A stretch of DNA of 64,000 bases from Klebsormidium nitens (taxonomy: Eukaryota > Streptophyta > Klebsormidiophyceae > Klebsormidiales > Klebsormidiaceae). The notes under the pieces are model-generated. The model did no database searches and was not told where the DNA came from. It saw only the letters and a program-made list of their open reading frames with translations. The DNA lies in contig DF237358.1 of NCBI GenBank assembly GCA_000708835.1, positions 1-64,000 on the forward strand, in the 5' to 3' direction. How positions within the stretch are numbered: position 1 is the first letter of the stretch; every line of letters starts with the position of its first letter. Shown here in pieces: positions 41,568 through 53,700 of the stretch. The position numbers were made by a program, and so were the translations under genes.

Positions 41568-43094
41568 AGTGTTGTCCCATCTTGGTCTTCCGTTTTATCC
41601 AGCCTTTCGGTAGCGAAGAGGTTTAATTCATCATCAGCTACTCTTGATGCTCGATCATCAACACCTAGGTATGACAACCGCTTGTCATGATGCTTGGCAT
41701 GCTTGGTGCGGCAGTGATCTGTACGGTCCCGCATCAGTTGGGATGTAATGGGCCATTTGTGCTCCCCTAGCTGCGCGCAAGTGTCCAATTGCGTACCTAC
41801 CAGCTTTCAAACTCAACAGGATCCCAATGTTGATTAGATGATCGCTTCAAGTTTGGCGCATTTGGAGGAGCTTCGATTGTCGAGCGCCCTGCTAAGATCA
41901 TCATTCAATCGCGGTGCACATTGCGCAACATGCGCCGTGCATGTATCCCATAAACTAAGTTAGTAACCTTTTAAGGCTAAGATGCTTACGCACTAGGCAT
42001 CACTAGGCGGTCGCTGAGCGGTTGGCAGCTCTATTCCATGCCACTGAGTACGTGACGGTCGTTAGATCGGTCACATGTATACGTACATACAAGTCACAAC
42101 AATGCAAAGGAATGGTAGATCTCGCACGCTAATGGCCATTGAGGCCAGACTCATGATCTGCAAACATGTTTGAGATTCAGATTTCAAAATAATTTGCAAT
42201 GATCTCATGCTTGCACATGAGCCCGCTGCGAATGGATTTCTACATCTCTAGGCTAGCTACACGCCCGTGTATAACGTTGAACGTGGAAATACCGTTGTGA
42301 TCGTGATGTTCCGCTATAGTAGCCAGGCTGAGTCCCGTTGCATCCCCTGTGATATTTAGGTAAGCTTCAGCTCAACTTTGCATGAAAGCTTCGATCAGCT
42401 CAAAAGTTGCCAGGTGGCAGATGCTCGAAGGACCGTACACATATCACGCCGCGGTTTTAGGCCCATACGTCAAACAGAGCTCAAAAACTTCATGATCTCA
42501 TCAAACGGTTGCTTTGAGCTGCAACAGCCGTCCGATTGATGCAGCGGCCGCTTTCGACGGCCAACGTTTCGTCCCCCAGCCTACCATCATGACTTTCCCT
42601 CATCACCAGATAACCGTTGCACTTTTTTAGATTCTCCCGGGCAATTCCTCGGATCAAAATTCAGGTTTGAAGTGTTAATTTAATGATGTTTGGCGTTCCC
42701 GTTTGACGCTTGACACTATATGAAATCTGTGGTCGGTAGGTGCAAGCGAACGTGTTTTCGAGCGCTCGGGAAGCGCGCAAACCACAACAGCTCGAATCGT
42801 GCTGATTTGTGACCCGACGCTGTTGCAACTGTAACAGCTCGCAGCTCGGCGGAAGACTTTCAAAGTCACTTCTGAACTTTGAAGGGACAAGCTAGGACGC
42901 GCGGTGCGTCTCTCCTCCAGCTGGCTCGTTGCACGGTTGCCTCTCACAAGGGCATCTGGAGACCGCCATTTCTTTGCACGCATAAAGAGCTCTTGCATCT
43001 CCTTAGTGCGGATCCAGTTTTTCCTCTTCACGCGTCTGGCCTGCTTTGCATCTGAATCGAAAAGCAGGAAGCGCTCTCTCTTGAAGCGGCAATC
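41568..43094. other. No supported gene, 5' flank of RHM
   Basis: Between tandem plus-strand genes. A minus-strand frame at 42675-43160 overlaps the first RHM exon and has no domain signal. Presumably RHM promoter and leader. Confidence 0.5.
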
Positions 43095-46000
43095 ATGTCG
43101 TCGCAGTACGTGCCAAAAACCGTGTTGATCACTGGGGCAGCGGGGTTCATCGCTTCCCATGTTGCAAACAGGCTGGTCCGCAAGTAAGTTGCTAAAGCAA
43201 TTTCGGTCTCAGAAGTGCCTCCTTCAATTTTAAGTGCTAGACCTGCACTGCAGCAATTTGCAGAGTAAATTGCCGTGCAGAGTACATGCCTCTTTAGATC
43301 TGCTTCTGCTGAAATAATCAGTGGTATGAGAAAGACATCAAGCACTGGATCTGTGAGAATCTGTCTCTGACTTTCACGCCTTGGCTTCTGGTTGCTGAAA
43401 GGAATTCTTCCCCTGCAGGTACCCGGACTACAAGATCATTGTCCTAGACAAGTTGGACTACTGCTCTGACATCAAGAATCTAAATCCCTCTCGAGGAAAG
43501 CCAAACTTCAAGTTTATCAAGGGAGACATCGGCAGCGCCGATCTGGTCAACTATGTTCTCATGTCAGAGAACGTGGATACCATCATGCATTTTGCTGCAC
43601 AGACGCACGTCGACAACTCCTTTGGAAACTCCTTCACCTTCACGCAGAACAACATCTACGGCACTCATGTGAGTCTGGCAATTTTGTCCTCAATCGGCGA
43701 GATCTCAATGTGCTCCTGCTTAGCTGATCAATTGCCTCTGGTTATATCAGTGGTGCATCCGCAACCCAGCTTGGATTGTAGAATGGTTAAGCAGTTCTTA
43801 TTTTTTCCAAGTCAAATCATGAATATTGCGCCTCATTCCAATCCAATTCGTGCAGGTTCTTCTCGAGTCTTGCAAGCAGCTTGGAACCATCAAACGGTTC
43901 ATCCACGTGAGCACGGATGAGGTTTATGGTGAGCCTCTCCTCTTTCAGAAGAAACTTCCAGTTTCCTCTGCAAATTCTGTTGGTGACAGCTGAAGCTTTA
44001 GATGTGTCAACCATGGATCTCATGTGCAGCATCATAAGTGCCTTTGCGGATGAAGAGTGGTGCACAAACCTAAAGTGATCAACTTGAGAGCAGAGGCTTA
44101 GTCGCAGAAAACAGTTTTCATTCTGACGAGTCTGGCTGTCCTTGCAGGCGAGACTGAAGCAGATGCTCAGGTTGGCAACCACGAAGCTTCTCAGCTCCTT
44201 CCAACCAACCCCTATTCTGCTACTAAGGCCGGCGCTGAGATGCTTGTCATGGCTTATGGCCATAGCTACAAACTTCCCTTCATCACCACCCGGGGTAACA
44301 ACGTGTATGGTGAGGAGAACCCTAACTTTCTGCAAGCATTAGGAGAAGGTCATTCTTGCTCTGCAACTCTAGTCGATGATTCTAACGTACTTTAGGATCT
44401 GGCTAAACTCTTTTATTGTTGAACTTGCCTCGTTTTCGGAAGATGAGACTTTGACCAATACAAGCCATTTGCTGCAGGTCCCAATCAGTTCCCTGAGAAG
44501 CTCATTCCCAAGTTCCTCCTCCTGGCCATGGCTGGCAAGCCGCTGCCAATCCACGGAGATGGCTGCAACGTGCGCAGCTACCTGTATTGCGAGGATGTTG
44601 CTGGTATGAATCTCTTAACCCCTTGTCACATCATACTTGATGGTCGTCTGAAGCTGCCTACTTTCTGAAGATTGAATTTAGCAACGCTGTTTGATTTCAA
44701 ATTCCCCTGACCAGAAGGTGGTGCACAACAGGAATTCCAGCAGAAACTATGAAATTCGCCGGAGTCCCATCAACTGATCAAAGGTTAACGCAGTGTTTTT
44801 CTTTGATGCATTCTAGATCAGGTTGGCTGCATTCGCTGAGCTTCACATGTGTCTGTCTGCTCTGAAAGGGTGGTATGTAAGCTTATGTTTCCTGGTTGCA
44901 GAGGCTTTTGAGTGCATCCTCCACAAGGGTGAGATTGGCCATGTGTACAACATCGGTACACAGAAGGAGCGCCGGGTGAAGGATGTCGCTGGAGGTAAGC
45001 TAGATGACAAGTTATCGGTTTATGCTCTGATTGGATTCAACTTGCTAAGAGGACACTCTCCCTGCTGCGCCCTTTACCGTCAAAGGTATCTGCCGTTTTT
45101 TCCTGCTCCCTGTGATTGATTTGACAGCTCCGTCAACACCTTACTGATGCTTTCCTTCTGTGATAGCTCCACATAGGATCTGGTCTTAGTTCTACATCTT
45201 TGGTGCTGATTCTAGAATCTTGCACTAAATCCTCTCATTTTCCGCTGTCCAGACATCTGCAATTTGGTGGGCGTGGATTCGGAGAAGGTGGTTCACTTCG
45301 TGGAGAACCGGCCTTTCAATGATCAGCGGTACTTCCTGGACGACAAGAAGTTGAAGCAGCTAGGCTGGGAGGTGAGGTCCTCTGTGCCTGTCTGTTCTGC
45401 CTGAGACCTGGTGTTTCAAAGACATGTTCACTTTCCGGTCCTGAAACAGACACTTCCCATGAGAGTACCACAGGTCTGTGGTTGCGTGATGCGTCATAGC
45501 TGGGAGGATATAGTTTCCTGTCTGAATACTGTCATGGCTGAGTCAATGTGTAGTGGCTAGTTGCCAAAGCTGCACTTATGGCTAACTGTGGTTTGTACTT
45601 GGCTTGTTGCCCAAACTGCGCCTATGGATAAGATTGATTTGTACTTATTCTCTTTCTCAAAGACAAGGGCAGAAGGAGCGCAGCATTAAGAGTGACTCTT
45701 CTTCTGTAAGTGTAGACAAGAGGGGCGCATGAGCCAAATATGCATTCAGGAATGCGTGATGATTCTGGAATGCGAGATCCTGGAATGCAAATGATTTGAC
45801 ATGTACTCTTCCCAAGCATCGATTTTGAAGACGAGTTTTCGTGTCTGCCATCTCAGCCTTTGTGCTATGCGCTCATGCTAATTATTGAATTGACCCAGAA
45901 TTTGACCAGAGGGGGCCCAGGGGGACCCAAAGTTTGTTTGTTGTGTCTATTTGCGAGAGTTTGCAAGGGTCCCTGCTCAGTTGCACGCATATATTTGGTT

Positions 46001-48952
46001 CGCTTGTTTTCTGCTTGTCATCATTTGAATAACGTCAAACTCAGCTGAATGTGTGACACGCATCCAATCATGGAATAGAGGAGCGACAAATCCAGGTGCA
46101 GACCTTTCCTGAATCGACGAGTCACCTAAGCAGAGGTCACATCTTCTGTAGTTTTTACCCTGCAGGAGCGCACCTCGTGGAAGGATGGCCTCCAGAAGAC
46201 CATGGAGTGGTACCGCGACAACAAGGACTGGTGGGGTGATGTCTCTGGGGCGCTCGTTGCCCACCCTCGCCTTGGCGCAGGCGTCGGAAGCGCCTCCAGC
46301 AAGGACCTCAAGCTGGCCGTTGGAGTCGAGGAGGAGGAGAAGGCGGCCGGTGCCAGCAGCCCGCCCCCGACCACGACTCCCAAAATGGTGCACCCTTCCA
46401 TCACGCCCATCAGCGCCAAGGACAGCAACAAGCACCTCAAGTTCCTGATCTACGGCAGGTGAGCGTTGTGGGGGCTTGGCAGATGCGGGTGGTTCCGTTA
46501 ATCTACCTAGATCAAGGGTGGTTCAATGATGGTGTTAGTTTTGGATAATCTGCATGATTGGAAGAAGTCTCACTTGGCTGTGGCGATGGAGAGGAAGACA
46601 GGGTCTGGCTGAGGTGTCTTTGATCACTCGTGGAAGATATTGGTTGGGCTTGAAAGCGCGTGGCTAATAAGCTTGTGTTGAGGTCAGATATCAATGGCTT
46701 TGACTCGGGAGAAGTTTCTTACGGAAGTATGGTTAGTTCAAATCGAAGGACTACTCGGGCAGGCAGGCTGTATCAGAGAGCTGCTGTGAGGCTATTTTAT
46801 TGGTAACCGCATGTTGACTTGGAAACCGTTCCTCTCCCAGGACCGGCTGGATTGGTGGCCTCCTCGGCAAGATGTGCGCAGAGTTGGGGATCGACTACGA
46901 GTATGGCGCCAACAGACTGGAGGACCGGAGGGGAGTCGAGGAGGACATTGAGCGCGTGAAGCCGACGCACGTTTTCAACGCCGCTGGGGTCACTGGCCGG
47001 CCAAACGTCGACTGGTGCGAGACGCACAGACCCGAGACCATCAGGGCCAACGTCGTTGGGGTGCTGACGCTCGCCGATGTCACGCGAGAGCACAACCTCA
47101 ACCTGGTGAATTATGCCACCGGGTGCATCTTCGAGTACGACGACAAGCATCCCGAGGGTGAGGCGGCTAAGCTTCTCAGAGACCTGCAGCATTTGAAAGT
47201 GGTTGGAATGATGACAAGCTGTGATGTCACTGTCCTGTTTTGGACGATGTAGAGCAAGTGTGGCAGTCTCGTTGCTGGTTGTTGGAAACTGACAATCCGT
47301 CCTCCTTGTGCACTGCTCGGGTCACCTTTAGTCGGACAGACTGGTTGGTTGATCAAAGAGGAGATGCATCGTTGAATATTCGGAAGAGTTCAAATGCTGA
47401 ACGCCTCACTACATCCTCTGTGTCAATGTCGAGCTCGAAGTACTCTTGTCTTTGTCTACATGGATGAAAGCACGACCTGTACTTCGCATCTAAGCAAGCG
47501 CAGGATCCGTGTCACTTCTTGCGCAGGTTCGCATCCTCTTGCATACAATTGACGTTTGCAACCGATTGCAGGAAAGGGATCGCTGCGTTACATGAAAGGA
47601 TCAGCTGTGGAGCAATGTCTTACCGGTCTCCGCTGCTTACCCTTGCAGGCAGCGGCATCGGCTTCAAGGAGGAGGATTTCGCCAACTTCCGGGGCAGCTT
47701 CTACTCCAACACCAAGGCCATGGTGGAGGAGCTCCTGCGTGAGTACGACAACGTGTGCACGCTGCGCGTCCGGATGCCCATCAGCATCGACCTCGCCAAC
47801 CCCCGCAACTTCATCACCAAGATCGCGCGCTACGAGAAGGTCGTCAACATCCCCAACAGGTAAGCCAATGCTGCTGATTATGTGGGAATGGAGTCGTGCT
47901 AGGCCCTTGAAGCTCGGCACTTGTCCGGATTTTACTTCTCTGCCGGAGGGCGGGCTACCTGCCACTGGTGGAGCTTTTGAGTGCTATGCACAGACTGTCC
48001 ATCTGCTGTCAGTTGGTTTTGATTTGGCGTCGCTGTGCCTGCTTCGACATTCTGTATCTTTTGGCGTCATTATTTGCACGTGGCTTTTATTCTTTGTATC
48101 CTGAACTCTGCATCTGCATTGGAGCATTGTGGATTTTATCGCTCACCCTCAATGGACTCTGGTTCCGTTCTCCTGCTGTTCTGGTTCCATTCTGATTCCG
48201 TGTCTTGATGATCACTGCTAACATCCTCGAATCCTCTGCGCCATCCAGCATGACTGTCCTGGACGAGCTCCTCCCGCTCTCCATCGAGATGGCCAAGCGT
48301 GGCCTGACTGGCATCTGGAATTTCACCAACCCTGGCGTCATCAGCCACAACGAGGTGCTCCAGCTCTACAAGGAGTTCATCAAGCCCGACTTCTCCTGGA
48401 AGGTACGCGCACAAAGTGCTCAATTGGGTTCAAGACGTTCTTGCGCCTCTGAAGAGCCACCCGTTTACGTTGTCTCAAGCAAAGTCGTCCGATCTCTGTT
48501 GAGTGGTTGCTGATCAGTTATATGGAGGTTCGCGTTGTGAACAGAGCGTCTGATTGAAAGACAAAACCACTAAGGGTAAGACAACCGGGTAAGACTTCGT
48601 TTTCAGCCAATGCCTCAGTTATTGTCCCTGAGGCATAGGTTTCGTATCTGGAAATCGCAAAATGTTGCAGCCAGGCGATTCCACTGCCACAACAAATCTC
48701 TAAACGCCCCTTCTCCATCTGCCGCAGAACTTCACCCTCGAGGAGCAGGCCAAGGTCATCGTGGCTGCCCGGAGCAACAACGAGTTGGACATGTCCAAGA
48801 TGAAGAAGGAGTTCCCCAGCCTCCTCGGGATCAAGGAGTCCCTGGTCAAGTACGTCTTCGAGCCCAACAAGAAGGCCCTTGAAGCGCAGAAGGCCAATGG
48901 AGGATCTCTGAACGTCGTCCCGCCTCCCACTCCTGACTTCAGCCGCAAGTAG
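43095..48952 (+). CDS. RHM: Trifunctional UDP-L-rhamnose synthase
   Basis: Converts UDP-glucose to UDP-L-rhamnose in the cytosol for cell-wall polysaccharides and glycosides. Exons: 43095-43183, 43419-43668, 43856-43928, 44148-44309, 44478-44603, 44902-44994, 45253-45371, 46166-46458, 46841-47157, 47649-47859, 48249-48402, 48728-48952; 703 residues, phases close. N-terminal 4,6-dehydratase: GAAGFIASHVANRL (NAD binding), FAAQTHVDNSF, STDEVYGE, NPYSATKAGAEM (YxxxK). Linker at about 325-395 is longer than in Arabidopsis and includes an acidic patch and TTTPKMVHPSITP. C-terminal epimerase/reductase: FLIYGRTGWIGG, NAAGVTGRPNVDWCE, FYSNTKAMVEE (second YxxxK), WNFTNPGVISHNE. All catalytic motifs are intact. 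Known Arabidopsis RHMs have the same fusion at ~670 residues. No tandem exon copies here. Confidence 0.96.
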
Positions 48953-50785
48953 ATAACGGCTAACTCAGCCCAAGTAACTACTAGTAGCGCTGACATACTG
49001 CAGATTCCAAACCGTATCCGGGAACGGTGCCCTTGTGGCTTTCATGGTTCGTTCTAGGACTGTGTACGAGAACCTTGTGGCTTTTAGGGTTCGTTCTAGG
49101 ACTGTGTACGAGGTGACAGACAGGCTCTAGGCTACTTCTGCAGTATATCCTGGTTCCATCACAAGCTAGTCAATGTAGAAATAAGCGACGTGCGACCATT
49201 AGTATGTGGTCGTATTTATGCTAGAAAGTTTACAGAACCGTCCATTACGTAAAGCGCTGCCAAGAGTCTGGATCCACCAGTATCCGCTAAACCGAGTTTG
49301 ATCTTGATCGTTCGTACGAGCTCCATGACATGTAGTTGAGGTGTATCAATATTGGCCGGGTGTGGTCATTATGATGCATTGCATGCGAGAAAAATGATCG
49401 TACGCACCAGCTTCGGATTTCTACATGTACGTGGTTAGTGGCAACAGTGACTTGGTGATTTGTCGAATCAGTTTAATAAGGATTCGTTGTTTGGGCGGCT
49501 TCATGCATTATGCATTGAATTAAGCCTGAAGGTCTAGTAGTTTAGTGTTCCATATGTTGTCCAGCATGTCTTCGTTTTATGGGCCCCAGTCACGTCACTG
49601 CATGCGCGTACCAAATGACTCATCATTCAGATTCACATTGAGAATGCCAGCTTGCAATTGCAGGCCGCTGCTGGGTCACTGTGATATATATATAGCACTG
49701 CAGGCAGGCTGAGCTGGCATGTCGCGGTGGGTAAGTTAATTGACGTTTCGCATGCAAGTCTTGAAGATATATGGATCGAGTTATTTATCACGTATGTCAC
49801 TCATGCACTAGCTCGATCTAGCTTATATATCTTTTGGCACTCAAAGTAAGCTAGCCTGGCAATGAATGATCGCATGCATCATCAGCTATGCAAAAGTGCA
49901 TGAGTACGTGCAACCTTTATATGTCTTTTCATACACGGTGTAAAAAAGATATATACCGTATATCGCACTAGCCCGCCACCGGGCCGCGCGGCCACCATCC
50001 GATCACGTGCTTGCCACAATCTCACAGGCGAGCCCGACTTCCGAGTTGCCTGGCAAGTTAACTTAGCAATGAGTCAGATACAGGCGGTTAGTACGCATGC
50101 CGCAGGGCGCGCAGGCCAGCTGTGCAAAGGCCGGCCAAGATTGATTGGTAGTTCCAACGGTTGAGTCCTCACTGTCACTTGGCGGCGACATGCCGCGCTT
50201 GCAGTTCATCGAACCTTTGCATGCTGGACGGCCGCACTGTCTTTGACACACATTATACTATCGGCACATGCTCGGCGATCGAGTTACATATTGATTAAGA
50301 TGCTTCGATGCTCGTCGGGCAAAGGGCACTGCTCATTAGTCGAGCAGATGCAGTGCACCATTGACTCACTGCCACGTTGGGGGACTGAGCAGTCCGCCGG
50401 GCTATCCATGAGTAGGGCTCGCAACTTGTGTGTGCACTGAACTTTTAGCGGCAAGATGCTCCGCTTTCATTACGTTAATCATGCTGTAAATCAAAAACTG
50501 ATCGAGACGAGCGAGTCCTTTTCTACAACGCCCGGGAATCAAATAGAGTTGCTCGAAAGTTGAGTACTGGAGAGAAAACGTCATCCAGACGTGCACATGT
50601 ATCAAACAATGTATGGATAAAGTCACAGCTGAGAAGGGACCCAATGCCCGCAACCCCCTCGCCTCAAGCTAATAAGAACTCGCAAGTAAGCTTGTACTGT
50701 AATTAATTCGCAGGTTGTGCGCAAGAATATTTACGCTTTCGTACACCTGCACAATTCTTTCGTATTTTAACAGCGGCAAATATTG
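48953..50785. other. No supported gene, convergent 3' ends of RHM and WDR76
   Basis: Holds the 3' regions of both genes. AT-rich from about 49.3 to 50.0 kb with TATATATATA runs and many GCATGC/TGCATG words. No RNA gene or domain-bearing frame recognised. Confidence 0.5.
49030..49112. repeat. ~42-bp direct repeat in the RHM 3' region
   Basis: CCTTGTGGCTTT...GGTTCGTTCTAGGACTGTGTACGAG occurs twice in tandem with two or three differences, about 80 bp after the RHM stop codon; likely in the 3' UTR. Confidence 0.85.
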
Positions 50786-53700
50786 TCATCTCCAGATATG
50801 TATCTTGCCCCCCGAGACCCCCCCCGCTATGATTGGCATCAACGGATGAACCGCATTCCGGGCAGGGATTGTGGGCATTTGCTCGCTAGCCAGCCTCTTC
50901 AAGTGCTTGCTTTCGACGTTGACGATGTCGATTGCCTGCAATATATATAATGTCAGAATCACTTTGAGAAAAGGTATAGCCATAAAATACGGCAATCTTG
51001 TACTCCTCTTGATGCGCACCGATACAACTGAACGATATGCGCGAGAAGCTACACCGATCACCGGCTGCGGTCCTGAAAGAAGAGGGGTTACCTTCAGGGA
51101 ACTGTACGAAGCTCCTCCCGCCACCACCCTTACGGAAAAGTCAGAGAGACGCCCTTTCTTTGCTGTTCGCGACAAAAGAGCGCCATGCGGCGAACGAGCG
51201 TCGAAACGTCCGATTGCTCTTTCTCAACCAGAAAGAAAAGCACTGCTCTCTCAACAATCACGCTGTTCAGCTACTATTGACTGTCAAAGGTGACCAAGAT
51301 TGGGGGTCTCTAGTTTGACCAAGCTTACCCGGTTCATGCTCCCAACTGCCACGTGCCGGTTATCCCAGGTCCACACGGCCCGGAAGGACGAGATCCAACG
51401 GCCCGTGTTGTTGTAGTGGCTGATCAACAACGGCTGTGGCGGCGTAACTTTGGAGACGACATGTTCGAGAGAGTCGAGCATGCCGTCGTAGATGCGGATG
51501 TAGTTATCGTAACTGCAAACAGGGGTTTTGACTAACAGGGGTTAATAAGAGGCATGACTTGAAAACGATTCTAATTTCAGTGCTGGAAACGAGAAGCGAT
51601 GACAAGAACGTTAGCTAAAACAAACACTGGGAAGTGGAGAGCACCAAGCGGATAACGAGGGCACACACAAAGCAGAAACTCCGGACAAGTGACGATGATC
51701 CAAGTTTGGGCACCCAAGCTCGATCGCTGCGCCCTTTTTCCGAGTTTCGGAACAAAGTGTCGCGGGTTTTTCTGCACCGGTTTGCAGCGAACCTCGTTTG
51801 CCAAGCTCAATGTGAAACTGTGACGAAGTAATTACTACAACGGTGAAACTACAGACTCCTGACGTCACGGTTTCTCGAAACTTCCATCTCAAAATTCCAT
51901 CTCAAAACCATCCCATTCCTAGTATTCCATACCTGGTCGAAGCGAGTTTGTCTCCGTCCGGGGAGAAGTAGATGGAGTTGACCGCCTTCACGTGCGGCAG
52001 ACTGGCCAACGGGTGGATCACTTTCTTCGTCCCGCTCTCGGGAAGTTTTCGGACGTCCCAAATGTGGGCCATCGCGTCCGTTCCGCCCGTGACGAAGATG
52101 TGGCTGCGGTGTGGGTTAAACTGCAACCCGAGGTTCCATCGTCATCTACTTTGACCAACATGAAGTAAAGTGGTTTGATACATATTTCAATCAAAATGAG
52201 TGGAATTCAGGTTGATTCACAATGCTTGAGGCAGTTTTCGGACGTCCAAATGTGCGCAAATGTACCGCCCGTGACGAAGATGTGGCTGCGGTGCGGGTTA
52301 AACTGCAAATACAAGGTTTATATTTGTAGGCTTTGACGAACATAAAGCTAGCGTGGTTACCAAAAGGTCTCAATCAAGACTGTTAGAAACAGGTTATGCA
52401 ATCTGCTGAGGCAGTTTTCACCCTCCGTTTTCAGACGAGTCAAAAATAAGCAACCACGCCCATACATCGCGAAAGGAGGGCGTGACTGCGGGTGCGCCCC
52501 AAGTAGTTATGCTCCAGGTTAGTGATGACCTGGGTCTCGATTTGCCCCAAACGCGGTTCGCAGACGCCCTCCGCTACGTCATAAGTGCGCATGCGAGCGG
52601 TGGAACAGGCTTTACTGTTTGAGGTTAGGAATCATATAATAGAGCTCACGGAATGTGTCCAAGATCTCGGCAGCTTAAGCAAACCCGTCTGACAAACATC
52701 GCAACAGCTCCACGAAGCTTGCTGACAGTCCTCCACTTTAATCAAAAAGGAGAGCTACGTTCGATCTCAGATGAAAGCGGAAATCGGAACGCGGGATGCA
52801 TAACCGGAAGCTGCAAAGTAAAGGTGAAATTTGGAACCTATATGGGGACGAGGACGGGAAACTCAATCGTGATCTAAACGGAAGCGAGAGCAGGACCTGA
52901 GAATGAAAAGGGAAGATGATTAAATCCGCAGCTCACGTCAATGGTGTTGATCTTCCGCCCGTGCATCTGGTACGTCACCTGGGCCGTCGATGCCCTCAGA
53001 TCGACGACCGTGAGCGCGCCCAGTCCGTCCCCTACGTACGCCACGTGGCCGCCGTCCACTGGCCCGAGACTCATCGCGCTGAAATCCGACTCTTCGTCTA
53101 CGTACGCCTCGTCGAAAACGCCCTTTTCGACGTCGAGAACGCGGAGGGAGCCGTCGAAGCTGCACGAGTAGAGCTTGGTGCAGTCGCGGTTCGACACGGC
53201 GAGCGCCGAAATGGGTTTTGGCCCCACGTTGAACACGTGGACGCCGTCGTTCTGTAATGGGAGGGACCAGGTTGTCAACGACTGCGTAGATTGAAGACCT
53301 CAGATTGTACTTGCAGACGGCTTGCTGTGCAATCGTATAATGACGGTAAACATTGCAACATGCTTTCACATTAGGCGTGTGTGGTAAGCTTTCCCACTGG
53401 GGGCTCTGCTTGCCGTCTTCTGGGCAGACTCCTGTGGCTTTGAAAGTGCATGATCTTTGAGTTCATACACAAAGCAAGAAGTTGGTAACGAGAGGAGCCG
53501 GGTGCAGAATTGAGGGCCTGAAAAATAGGCTTCACTAAGTGCAAACCGATCCAACAGCCGGCTCCTCCAGGGAGGAGAAAGCGGATGGGTCATGATGTCC
53601 AAGAGAAAAGAGACTGGCCCCCAACTCAACAAAGGGCACAAACCAAGTTAAAAGGCCGTCGGGTAGGGTATGGAAGTATGTTTACGTCTCAGGGAGCGGA

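Noticed and set aside
42675-43160. 161-codon minus-strand frame
   Set aside because: Overlaps RHM exon 1 on the other strand and shows no domain.
44376-44609. Plus-strand frame over RHM exon 5
   Set aside because: Wrong frame; the exon reads PNQFPEKLIPKFLLLAMAGK in the true one.
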